This document shows positions 47,801-57,800 of a stretch of DNA of 64,000 nt, piece by piece (positions within the stretch are counted from its first letter, which is position 1; the number at the start of each line of letters is the position of its first letter). Made by a program: the position numbers and the translations under genes. Source of the stretch: Opisthocomus hoazin (Eukaryota; Chordata; Aves; Opisthocomiformes; Opisthocomidae). A model generated the notes under the pieces. It did no database searches and was not told where the DNA came from. It saw nothing but the letters and a program-made list of their open reading frames with translations. The stretch covers positions 3,348,001 through 3,412,000 of the forward strand of contig NC_134436.1 of NCBI RefSeq assembly GCF_030867145.1. The letters are read 5' to 3'.

Positions 47801-48304
47801 CCTCTGATCAGGTCTTTCTGTGCTCACCCCATGCAGGATGGAAACCCGGTGACTCAACAGGACTGTACTTGATGTGATTAACAAACTGCACCTGGAGTAA
47901 ATTCCTCTGTCCCTCCCATGGTGGTGCTTTATACAATCTCCAGGGCCAGGATGATCAAGTGTGGGAGGAGAGCGGGCAGGACACCTGGCTTGCGGCAGGG
48001 CAGTGGTGTGGGATTGGGGTAGCTGCTGGAGACAGGCAGGTCTGGCAGGGTGGTGGGAGAGGCTGGCCTGGCTAGGGAAGATCTGCTGCTCCCTCCAGCA
48101 CCCGGGTCTCAGGGATGGGTAGCCCCTGAGCATTTTCTGTCTCCCACTAGATGGCACTGGGAGCCCTGCTGTGGTGTCCTTGTCCCCCCAGCCACACAGC
48201 CTGTCCTGCCCCTGCACCCCTCCTCTGCCAGGACAGTACCCACGGCTCTCCTGAACAGGGACCAGGGCACAGAGGGGCCTGTGCATTGCACACCAGCCCT
48301 TTTC
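41886..48304. other. Intronic, no gene recognised
   Basis: No transposable element or gene was recognised. There is a 12-C run at 47,365-47,376. Short open frames on both strands lack domains. Confidence 0.4.
47365..47376 (+). repeat. Poly-C run (12 C)
   Basis: Twelve C in a row in otherwise mixed intronic sequence. A simple homopolymer whose exact length may be unreliable. Confidence 0.9.
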
Positions 48305-49305
48305 CACTGGGAGCTGGCATGTCATTTGGGAGCTGGTGTCTCACACACAGTGCCTGTCATCCTATGAACTAGTACTTCACACATGTTATGCCGGAAGCCT
48401 GTGCCTCACACACTGACTCGGCCACACTAGGAGTCATTGCATTGCATGTGTCTCACTGGGAGTTGGTGCACTGAGTGTCCTGGTGGGAGTCAGCGCATTG
48501 CACGTCTCATCTCACTGGGAGCTGGTGCATCATGCGTGTCCCACTGGGAGTCACTGCACTGCACATCTGCTGCTGGGAGTTAGCACATCACGAGCGTCCT
48601 GCTGCGAGCTGGTGCGTCACTGGCAGGCCTTGCCCTGCTGGGAGTTGGTACATTACTTGTGTCCTGATGGGAGCTGGAGCAGCACACACACTCCGGTGAG
48701 AGTCCGTGTGTCACACACTGGCTCTGCACTGCTGGGATTCAATGTGTTTTACTTGTATTCTACTGGTAGCTAGTGCCTTGTGCACTGGCTCTGCCCTACT
48801 GGGAGTTGTGTTGCCTTTGTCTTGCTGGAAGTTGGTGTGTCAGGTGTGTCCCACTTGGCATTGCTCATAATCAGTCAGTCCCTTGTGTCCTGCTGGGACC
48901 TGGTGCATTTTATGGGGATCAACCCCATTGGGAGCCAGTGTATCACAAGTGTGCTGCTGGGGGGCAGTTCATCACATGCATGCTGCTGGCCGTCAGGGCA
49001 TCAGCTGGGAGCTGGTGCATCACACGTTAGCCCTGTCTGGCTGGGAGTATGTCACATGTGTCCTGCTGGGAGCTAACAGGTCCCATGTGCCCCTCTAGAA
49101 GTGTGTGCATTGCCCTCCAGCTCTGCCCTGCTAGGCAGTGTATGCTGACTGATACTCGCAAGAAGCCTCACATGTCCTGCTGGGAGCCGGTGCATCACGG
49201 GTGTGCTAGGACTCTGTGTCTTGCTCTGCTGCTCTGCCTCACTAGGAGTCAGCGTGGCACATGTGCTGGGCCTGTCACAATGGCAGTCAGCACATTGCAC
49301 ACCAT
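48305..49305 (+). repeat. Diverged minisatellite, 29-bp and 36-bp units
   Basis: About 28-30 diverged copies of a unit that begins 'ctgggagctggtgcatcac' and ends in 'gtgtcctg'. Two length classes recur: exactly 29 bp (for example 48,518-48,546, then the next two units) and 36 bp, where the end is replaced by a 'tggctctgccctg'-like tail (for example the units containing 48,605-48,640 and 48,685-48,720). A few units are shorter, or longer by fusion. Units at both edges are the most decayed. Because 29 is not a multiple of three, all frames stay partly open and give overlapping Trp/Cys/His-rich chance peptides. I see no sign that they are real proteins. Confidence 0.9.
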
Positions 49306-50099
49306 GTCCCCTCCTCTCCGTGCCAGTCTGTAGCACAGCAGCCCATTCCCCAGGTTTGGTCTCCTCTCAGCCAGTACAACAGACATGATCTCCTGCTCTC
49401 ATGACAAGGATCAAAGACACCCAGCCACATCTTGCTCTGCTGATGACTTCCTGTCTGCAGCAGACACAGTGATGCCATGGCACTGTGATTATTTTAATTG
49501 ATTTATTTTAAATATCTGTAATGCTGAGAATGAAGTGGCATTAAATAAGCACACCCAACATCCCCGCTGTCCTCTGCTGCTGTCCCGAGGAGCAGCAGCA
49601 GGTGACAGGTGTCTCTCCAGGCTGGTCTTGGTGCCAGAGTTGCTGTCTGTCTGTCTCTCTCCAACCCACCGGGCTCCGTCCTCTGGGACCTGCCCTGACA
49701 GACTTGCTGTCTCAGTGCTGCCTGCTGCACACCGCGGTGGCTGGAGCTTTCCCCAGCCGTCAGGGATCCTTTTCACCTCCACTGCTGTGCCCAGCACCCT
49801 GCCCTACGGAAGCCCTGCTGCTGGGTGAGGGAATGGCTGTTGGCGGCACAGCTGAGCTCAGGGATGCTGGTTTCTGTCTTGTCGCTGCAGAGCTGGGGTG
49901 CCTCTGGCTTTGGTGGTGCACAGCGAGGCAGGTGTCCTGGCCATGTGGTAAGGGGGGATGTCCTCGGTGGTACAGACCCCCTCCATCCAGAGTCGCTTGC
50001 GGCACTAAGTGGGGTTTTGTGGTAGCTGCTACCTCCCCATGTGTGCACCAATTCAACACAAGGCATGCAGATGTCCTGCCCTTCTCCTACAGCTCCTCA
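49306..50099. other. Intronic spacer between two minisatellites
   Basis: GC-rich in its second half, with a short CTGT run near 49,645. Overlapping chance frames on both strands; nothing recognised. Confidence 0.4.
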
Positions 50100-50238
50100 G
50101 GCTCCATGGCCTTCTCTCAGGGCTGCTGAGCCTTCCCTCATGTCCCATGGCTTCCCTCGGGTTCCATGCTCTTCCTTCGGGTCCCACGCCCTTCCCTCAA
50201 GCTCCATTGCTTTCTGTCAGGCCCCATAGCTTCCCTTA
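50100..50238 (+). repeat. Minisatellite of about 20-bp units, 7 copies
   Basis: Seven consecutive units of 19-21 bp share the plan GG-[T/C]-[T/C]CCAT-G-CTTCCCTCA (for example 'ggtcccacgcccttccctca'). Units differ from each other at several positions. The array lies about 0.8 kb from the end of the larger minisatellite, but the unit sequences are unrelated. Confidence 0.8.
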
Positions 50239-51460
50239 GGGCTGTGGGGCCTGTCCACTGATTCCTGTTGCCAACTCCCATTACCATGGCCTATGTGCCC
50301 CAGGGAGCCTCCACACCCCCACACCTCCTCACTCTGCACCTCTAAACCTTCCTTCTTCTCCGTGTCCAGGCCGTTGCTACTTGTGATGGCTTTCTGATTA
50401 TTCTGCCTGTCCCCCAGCACCCTGGCTGGTGGCTGTTTTTCTGGGGGATGTGAGAATAAGGTGTCCATCATGAGGATGGCATTGCAGAGGGAGATGCTTG
50501 GGGGAAGGACAACACCATGGGGACTGAGGGAGAGTTCAACCATTCTGTGGTTCTGAAATTATTTAGTATAAGGCAGATAACGTGAATTGAAGCAGCCAGC
50601 ATGGCGGAGTTGATGAGAGCTGGCAGCAGTTACATGATCCTTGCCTCCTTCCTCATCAACCTGAGCAGCTGTGGTGTAAGACAGGGGTCCAAGCCCTGTT
50701 AGTATGGCTCTCCCCCTTCAGAGCAGCTTTCTCAGGCTCCCTGGAAACTCAGGAAGAGGTTTCAGTGCATTAGGGCGATTCCTAGACTTTCTGGAAATGC
50801 AGGGAGAGAAAAAAAAAAGAGAAAAATCTAATTTTTATTCTGCTGGTTCTTGTTGTTTGACTGCAGTTGGGTGTGGTGGGGGTTGATGGGGCTGATGGGA
50901 CACAGGGGACAGTGGTTCCTCCCAGGGGTCCTGGCAAGCCTCTCTGATAAAGTCCAAGCATGTGTCTTTGCCATACAGGCACATGCAGGGACTGAGGAGC
51001 CAGTCCTGGAGCACAGAATCATCCAGGGTTCGGCTCCTGCGTGTGGCTGATCATACGCTAGGGAATGCCGGCACCCTGCCTGCCTGCCTGCACTGTGCAT
51101 CGGCAGCAAGTCGCTGCCTGACTGTCATCCCAGTACCTGCATCTTCCTCTCTGTGAATCGGTGCTGGCCTGGACTCTGGTGAGAGTAGGAATGGAGGGCA
51201 AGTGTGTTACTATTTTGCATGTAGAGGAAGGTTAGTCGCATGCTTCAGCTTGGTGTTTACAAGGACATGACCTAGAGCTGGTGAAAGGGACTCGCAAGAT
51301 GTGCAGGTAGTTAGGTATACGCATATGCACCAGCCAGCCCCGGAAGGGGCTGCCAGACTTTGCTTCTCCACACCTAGCGGAGTTCCTGGGCCAGGGGAGC
51401 TTGGTACCTTGGCAGGTTATTTACTTGCGATGGGAGAGAGAGTTAAACCAGGAAACTAAG
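50239..51460. other. Intronic, no gene recognised
   Basis: Contains a short (GCCT)n run near 51,075-51,091. A 'accattctgtggttctga' string near 50,538 recalls a CR1 terminus, but nothing CR1-like precedes it. No gene seen. Confidence 0.4.
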
Positions 51461-52046
51461 TGTTGTGGTTTCACCCTAGTAGGAAGCTTTTCACCACCAG
51501 CCGTTTGATCACTCCCCCACAATGGGGTGGGGGAGACAATCAGAAGGGCAAAAGGGCGATAAATCATGGGTTGAAATAAAGACAGTGTAACAGGTAAAGC
51601 AAAAGCTGAGTGTAGGCAGAATAAGGTATTCATTTACTCCTTTTCATCAGCAGGCAGGTGTTCAGCCATTGCCAGGGAAGCAGGGATCCATCATGCATAA
51701 CAGTGACTTGGGAAAACAAATGCCATGATTGTGAATTTCACCCCTTCCTTCTTCTTCCCCCACCTTTTATTGCTGGGCACGACGTCATATGGCATAGAAT
51801 ATCCCTTTGGTCAGTTGGGATCAGCCATCCCGACTGCGTCCCCTCTCAACTCCTTGTGCATTCCTAGCTTGTTCTCTGATGGATCAGTGTGAGAAACAGG
51901 AAATGCCTTGACGCTGTGTGAGTACTGCTCAGCAATAACTAAAACAGACCTATGTTATCAAAACTGTTTTCATGACAAATCCAAAATATAGCATCATACA
52001 AGCTACTATGAAAAAAATTAACTCTATCCCAGCCAAAACCAGTACA
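51461..52046 (-). mobile_element. Solo LTR of an avian endogenous retrovirus, copy 1
   Basis: A 586-bp block starting TGTTGTGG and ending CAGTACA on the + strand, with the TG...CA ends of an LTR. Its ends, the 'ccagccaaaacc' border and the middle ('gacgtcatatggcatagaat' near 51,781) match a repeat family I know as common in bird genomes. In the minus orientation the CRE-like site and an A/T-rich 'aataaaa' stretch would sit in U3, which is why I give the minus strand. No gag, pol or env sequence adjoins it. Flanking bases (51,456-51,460 and 52,047-52,051) do not form a clean target-site duplication. Confidence 0.8.
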
Positions 52047-52051
52047 CAGAG

Positions 52052-52710
52052 TGTCGTGGTTCAACCCGGCAGCCAGCAACTAGGACCTGACAGCTGCTCG
52101 CTCACCTCTCCACTCCACCCCTAGCAGGATGCGGAGGAGAAATGGACAAAAGGTAAAACTCATGGGTTGAGATAAAGACAGTTTAGTAAGACAACAAAGT
52201 AAATACTGCTATTACTAATGATAATAATAACGATACTAATGACTAGGCAAAACCAAACTATATACAATACAATTTTCTTAGCACTCGATGACCAATTCAC
52301 AGTCAGTCTTCAAGCAGCAATTGTGGAACCCAGAAAACCAAGAATTTTGCAAATTTCATGAAACTCCCAAGAAAGAATGAACTCCTGATAAAGTTCAAAC
52401 TATGGGACAAGAGAGGATTTGAACTCATGGAAAAGAGAAGAGCAGATTCCTGCCCCCTGGCCAACCTCCATTCATAAACTGAGCATGACGTCCATGGTAT
52501 GGAATATTTCCATTGGCCAGCTTGGGCTAGCTGTCTGGCTATACTCCCTCCCAGCTCCTGCACACTTGCTCATTAGCTGAATATGAGAATCTGGAAAAAG
52601 TCCTTGATTTCATAGCAATATTAGTGTTGTCAACATTATTCTCATACTAAAACTAAAACACAGCAGCTACTGAGAGGAAAATTAACCCTGTCCCATCTGA
52701 AACCAGGATA
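52052..52710 (-). mobile_element. Solo LTR of the same family, diverged copy 2
   Basis: A 659-bp block starting TGTCGTGG only 5 bp after copy 1, ending near 'gaaaccaggata' (final CA mutated). It shares with copy 1 the start, the 'catgggttgagataaagaca' segment, the 'catgacgtcc' site with the following 'atggtatggaatat' and the end. The middle (about 52,290-52,450) differs and is longer, and there is a short AT-rich trinucleotide stretch near 52,215. The divergence is too great for the two LTRs of one recent provirus. No internal viral genes are present. Confidence 0.8.
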
Positions 52711-54839
52711 CTGGGGAATTTCAAGAAAGAAATGACCCCCCCGCCAGCTATCTGTTTATGTTTCTTCTTGATTGAAAACAAATATGAAGCACTTGTGCAG
52801 AGCTGTTACGCTGCCTACATCAGGGTGTGCAGAAGTGAGGTGGTTGCAGTCTCTTGGTGTACATGCTGCTCATGTTCAGCTGGAGCCCTGGGTCTTCCTC
52901 TGTACTATTTGGTGATCTAGAATTAGTAGAAAACCAATGGTAATGTTAACTTCAATCTCCTTTCATTTGTTTTCTTTGCCCCGCACAGTTTGATTTATCC
53001 ATGAAGTTGTAATATGCATTTCTGTTTCTAGCTCACGGTGACTCGGCCCGTATTTAACAACCTTCTGCTGTTCCTGGAATGAATGTGGGAGCTGGAATGC
53101 TGGTTTGAGCTGTGGCTGTTCTCTGTTGTGTAGCTGCCTTTAATTCCCCAACTTGCTTTTGTTTGATCAACGAGTGCCAGTTGCAGACTGCACACGTGAT
53201 GGCCTCGCTCAGGTGACTGTGGCCGTCCAGTGTTTTTACCTCAGGGTCATTCTCAGCTCAGACTAGATTTTAACTGAGGACTGGTGAAGCTCTGCAGATC
53301 ATGTTAGCAGCTTCTTGAGCTTGGTGAGACTTGTCCTTGCAGAGCAGCAGCCTCAGAAGAGCAGCAAAGGTAGGTTCAGATATGTCCAAGGCATGAGAAA
53401 AAGACTACAGATACTAGAGAGTGGGTCCTGTGTAGAAGTGTTGCTTGTTGTGCCTAAAAACAACTAGTGCAGTGGTGCTGTAAGTCGTGGCCAGACTGCT
53501 TATATGTGCTTAGGTTGTCACTAGAGGGAGCAGCATGTGATTTTTCCTTGATCTTGAAAAAATGACATGATGCAGAGACCCAGCTGGTAGAGTGGTATGG
53601 CAGGAGGAATGTGGGAGAGAGGCTGCAGTTTCTTTGGCTTCATAAACATAGGTGTTTCTCTAGCTGCAAGGGAATATCATGTCCCGCTCAGCCAGCAGGT
53701 CTAGAGGAAGAGGGAGGAGGTAAGCACCTTAAAAAGTGGTCAGTCTGCTAGGAGGGAATCACTTTCTTGACTCTCCTTTTGGCCCTTGTAAATACAAAGT
53801 TTTGAAGGTAGCCAGGGCCCTGCCAAGTGCAGGCACTGTGTGCTCTGCAGGGGAGATGGCTGAACGGGAGAGGTGTTGGATTTAGTTGGCTTTGTGGCTA
53901 CTGCGAATTTATTGGGCTTGCTCTTGTCTGTAACGGGCTCTCTCTTTCAAGAGCTCTCTGTTACTCAGATTCTGGTATCATTGCCACTTGCATGGCTGTG
54001 CTGAGTAGTGCTAACTTGCATGTCTGTGCCATGCTGAGTTGCAGTGGACACATTCAGAGGTACCCCTCCAGGCCTAGAATCTAAATACATGATGAGGAGC
54101 AAGGGAACAGAGACAATGCAAGGAAACAAAGAGACCATAATGGTATCCTGCTTTGCCTTGAATAGGACAATTCCCCTACGACTGGTTGATGGGCAGTGGA
54201 TTACTCAGTGGGAGGAAAGGGGTCTGGTGTCAGTCCTGTGAACTTCGTTCCCTCATTTGTGAAATGATGATGTGAACATCTGGCTCGCACATGGAGCATG
54301 ACACTTGGCTCACAGAGGCATATAAATGTTTTCAGATCCCTGAATGGCTGTTGCTGAAATGCGAAGGATCATCATTAATGAAATCTGTAATAACACTGAC
54401 GGAGCATTTGTGTTTGCTGCAATTTGTAATTATGTTCTAACACTTGTTAACGAATGCTATTGTGGGTTGCAATGCAACCAAGGAACACTTGAGGATAAAC
54501 ATGACCAAGTGGCTGTTCCTGGTTTGTGCTACTATTTATCACCGCAGGTGTTGAAACATATCATGTTGTGCAGCAAGGCTTTAAATGGGTGAATAGGGTA
54601 AGCGGGGAGACTTAGCTACTGCTACTTCCTTTGTGGTTTTTCCATCTGCTCCACTTACATAGCAAACACAGGCAAATGCCACAGTTGGCTGATACAAGAA
54701 GATCTGTTGTGATGGGGAGCTGACATCAGAAAAATCTAGCTTGTAGGCTGGAGGTTGTTTTTAGACAATGTGGCTTGAAAAAATGAAGCTATACCCCACC
54801 AAGAGATCTAGGTGAGGACCTGAAGGAGAAGCAAATGTT
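52711..54839. other. Intronic, no gene recognised
   Basis: Single-copy-looking sequence, AT-richer near 54,340-54,600. A 15-bp near-perfect palindrome lies at 54,465-54,479. No mobile element or gene recognised. Confidence 0.4.
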
Positions 54840-55612
54840 CATACATAAGTCAAAGTTGACGGGATAGAACTGAGATTATCAAGCAAAGGCCTGCATGGAC
54901 GAGCAAGGAGCTTATAATTAAACCCAGGTGTATAAAGGAGGCTTACAAGAAGTGGAAGCAGGGGCAGGTTACTGAGGAGGAGTATCTGATCTTGCAGGGA
55001 TAGCATTAGGAAAGCCAAGGCAGACCTGGAGTTGAATCTGGTGAGGAGTGTGAAGGATGACAAGAAAGGATTCTGCAAGTACGTAAACAGTAAAAGGGTC
55101 ACTAGGGAAAATGTGGGCCTGCTGCTGAATGGTGCTGGGGACCTGGTAACAAAAGACACGGAATAGGCTGAGGTACTCAGTGCCTTCTTTGCTTTAGTCT
55201 TTACCAGTAAGATGAGCTGTCAGCAATCCCAAACCCCTGAGACCAGGGGAAAAGTGGAGCAAGGAAGACTTGCCCTCAGGTTAGAGAGCACTTAAGCAAA
55301 CCAGACCCATGAGTGCTTAAGAGACTGGGGCATCTCTGATATGAGGAGAGGCTGGCAAGCTGAGACTGTTCAGCCTGGAGAAGAGAAGGCTCAGGGGGAT
55401 CTTATCCATGTACATAAACACCTGATTGGAGGGAATGAAGAAGAGGGATCCAGGCTGTTCTCAGTAGTGTCCAGTGACAGAACCAGGGGCAATGCGCACA
55501 CATTGGGTTCCATCTGAACAAAAAAAAAATTTCTACTGTGAAAGTGATCAAACACTGGCACAGGTTGCCCAGAGAAGATGTGGAGTCTTCATTGTGGAGA
55601 TATTAAAACCTC
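54840..55612 (+). mobile_element. CR1 LINE with internal deletion of the reverse transcriptase
   Basis: The first part (about 54,840-55,300) translates, with stops, to the linker ahead of the CR1 reverse transcriptase, with KAKADLELNLVRSVKDDKKG near 55,010-55,070 and an EVLSAFFALVFTSK block near 55,170-55,210. The sequence then passes, at about 55,290-55,320, straight to the CR1 3' part ('tgttcagcctggagaagaga' near 55,367; 'caggttgcccagagaagatg' near 55,561). The whole reverse-transcriptase segment is missing. The end near 55,612 lacks the usual tail. A single copy with a deletion is the simplest reading; two fragments joined by chance are possible. Confidence 0.85.
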
Positions 55613-55879
55613 CTCCCTGTGCCCATTAGTGGGCATGGACTCATGCGCAGACTGTGACCTACAATACCTTCCTCTCCTCTGCCTGTGGGGCTGACTGCTC
55701 TGCTGAGGTCTGGCGTGGTGTTTTAACACTGACTCAGTTGTTTCTTACTTCTTTTCTGACTGCATCTCCCAAGTTCTTGAGATTGGTTTGAATCCAAAGC
55801 CTGTCCTGTGGTATACTGGCAGCCTCTTCTGTGCTGGCATCATCTGCATGATGAGTAAACCTGCTTCCTTTTCTGTTAT

Positions 55880-56300
55880 CTGGCTGTAAGTAAAAAGGCT
55901 AATTAGGATTGCCCCAAGACCTATCTCTGTGAATCCTTGCTCGATGCATCTTCTATCAGACAGTAAGCCATTTATGACTATTCATTGAATACTTTTTTTC
56001 TAGTTGTTGTCCCATCATACTGCCATTTGAAGCTCCCTTAACTTGCTTAGGAGACTAGCACCAAACAAATATCAAAAGTACTACTAACATCAAGAGGTGA
56101 TAACTGGTTTTTTTCCTCATCTACAAAGTTCTTTCATTTGGCTGTCCAGGGAAGCTGGTCTGGTCTGCAGAGGATGTGTTAGTTGCTGCACCCTTCCTTG
56201 CTTGCCTTTAGTGCTTACGGTAATGAAAACTAAACTAGTGGGTCTGTAATTGCCCAGATTTTCTTTTCTTCCATTTTGTAAAGCGCCATTTCATTTGCCC
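55880..56300 (-). mobile_element. Ancient antisense LINE reverse-transcriptase relic
   Basis: Translation of the minus strand, allowing frame changes, gives reverse-transcriptase landmarks of CR1-type LINEs in the right order: NGRKENLGNYRPTSL (about 56,231-56,279), SLLSKLREL (about 56,018-56,050), INGLLSD (about 55,965-55,987) and GFTEIGLGAILISLFT (about 55,890-55,940), the last matching the usual [13 protein letters not shown] region. Stops and frameshifts are frequent and the DNA hardly resembles the younger CR1 copies, so it is an old insertion or a different LINE subfamily. The element may continue into 56,300-57,800 (linker or endonuclease side), where I cannot confirm it. Confidence 0.65.
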
Positions 56301-57800
56301 TCTCTGTGGCTGTCTAAGGCAACTTGATTGTCTCTGAAGCCCAAAACCCAGCAACCTGCACCAGTGTGTTGAGATAAGGCTTAGCAGGCACATTTCATTG
56401 GAAACCCTTCACATAGGAAACTACTCCTTACTCTACTTTTGCTTTTTCTGAGGGTTAAATCTTCTCCTCTTGTAGTTGATAATAGCTGTGCTGCATCAGC
56501 TGCTACTTTTTTCTCATGCTGGTCTTTGTGACCTTCAACGTGTATCCAAGACAGCTGACAGCTTTCCAGCTCTGAGCAGTGGACATGCCATGTCTCCCTT
56601 TCACAACTGGTCGTCTTAGAACGGTTTGTTGCCTTTGCTGTTCTTCCAAAGCTAACTGTCTTGGCTTTTCAGCTTTGTCCTTTTGTGCTTGTGAGATTGC
56701 TTTTAATGCTTGCCTGTTTTAATCTAACCTGGTGTTAATTCCTCCTCCTGATCCACAAAGATCTCATCATTCAGCTGTATTGGTCCCTTCCTTTTCTTCC
56801 TGCCTTTTTCCTGGCAGCAAGAGGGCTTGTTTAAGGACTGCTTCTTCAACAAACTAGCAGATCTCTTGCTGGTCTTTCTTTACGTAGTTCAGCCTTCCAA
56901 GGTATTCATAGCAATGCTCAGAGCTTATGGTGGTTTGCCTTTATGAAATCAGCATTTCAACTTTCCCAGTACCCCTCTGAAGGCTCCTCAACCCTTTTGG
57001 GTCAGTCACCCTCACCCATGTGGCCTTCCATGTTTGTGTTCTCCTCAGTCCTCCACACTGAGTCACTCCTGAGAGTAAGCCTATCAGTCACCTTCACAGT
57101 TCATGTCCCAGCAAACTGTCCTCCCTTTGCCCTTTTGTTCCCAAAGCTTCTTCTCTGCACTGCTGGGATGTTTTCTAGGTCTGAGTTTTCCATTCTGGCT
57201 GGACCCTGCAGCCAGTGCCTGTGTCCTTGAAGCATACAAACAGTGTCACTTGTCCTTCAAGAACAGGCTGATACTTTTTTGGGTTCAATTTAAGTTCTCC
57301 CAGACAATCTGTTGTTCCTAGTAAATCATCATTCTGGTCATTTATAAAGCCTTCCTGTTTATTTCAAGATGGCATCTCCAGGGTATTAGGCAAACTGGTG
57401 CAAGGTTCCTTGTGCTCCTCGTATGACAACTTTGACTCCTCTGTTAACTTCTTCCTGGATGCTGTTGTCTGGACCTGTTGTGTTTCTGCTATAGCTACCC
57501 CCGCAAAGTTACCAGGCTGGTTTTTAGAAAGAAAACTCTTCAGCTCTTTTTTTTGTCCCACTTGAATGAGGGATGCATGAAAATTTTCTCCTTCCTGTTT
57601 TACCCTGTGCTATGTAGTGGATAGCTGTATAGTTGATACGCATCACAGAGCAAGGGTGACCTTGCAAGTGTTCATTATTGTAGTTTGCTACATCTTCCAG
57701 AAGTATGATCAACGTCAACCAAACTATGGTCCTTCCACTCCGTTGACCAGACAGCCTGCAGGGGATTTGGGCTCTTTGTGTGTATTTTCTTCTTGCCCAA
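56301..57800. other. Intronic; possible extension of the old LINE
   Basis: Pyrimidine-rich on the + strand, which would be purine-rich on the minus strand like LINE coding sequence. A 65-codon minus-strand frame at 57,364-57,561 is rich in Lys/Glu/Gln. No motif is clear enough to call the endonuclease domain. Confidence 0.3.

Noticed and set aside
48475..49333. Several overlapping open frames with Trp/Cys/His repeats
   Set aside because: They come from the 29/36-bp minisatellite read in all three frames. The unit length is not a multiple of three, so no stable peptide repeat would result.
50538..50556. String resembling a CR1 3' tail
   Set aside because: The preceding sequence has none of the CR1 3' blocks, so a chance match is more likely.
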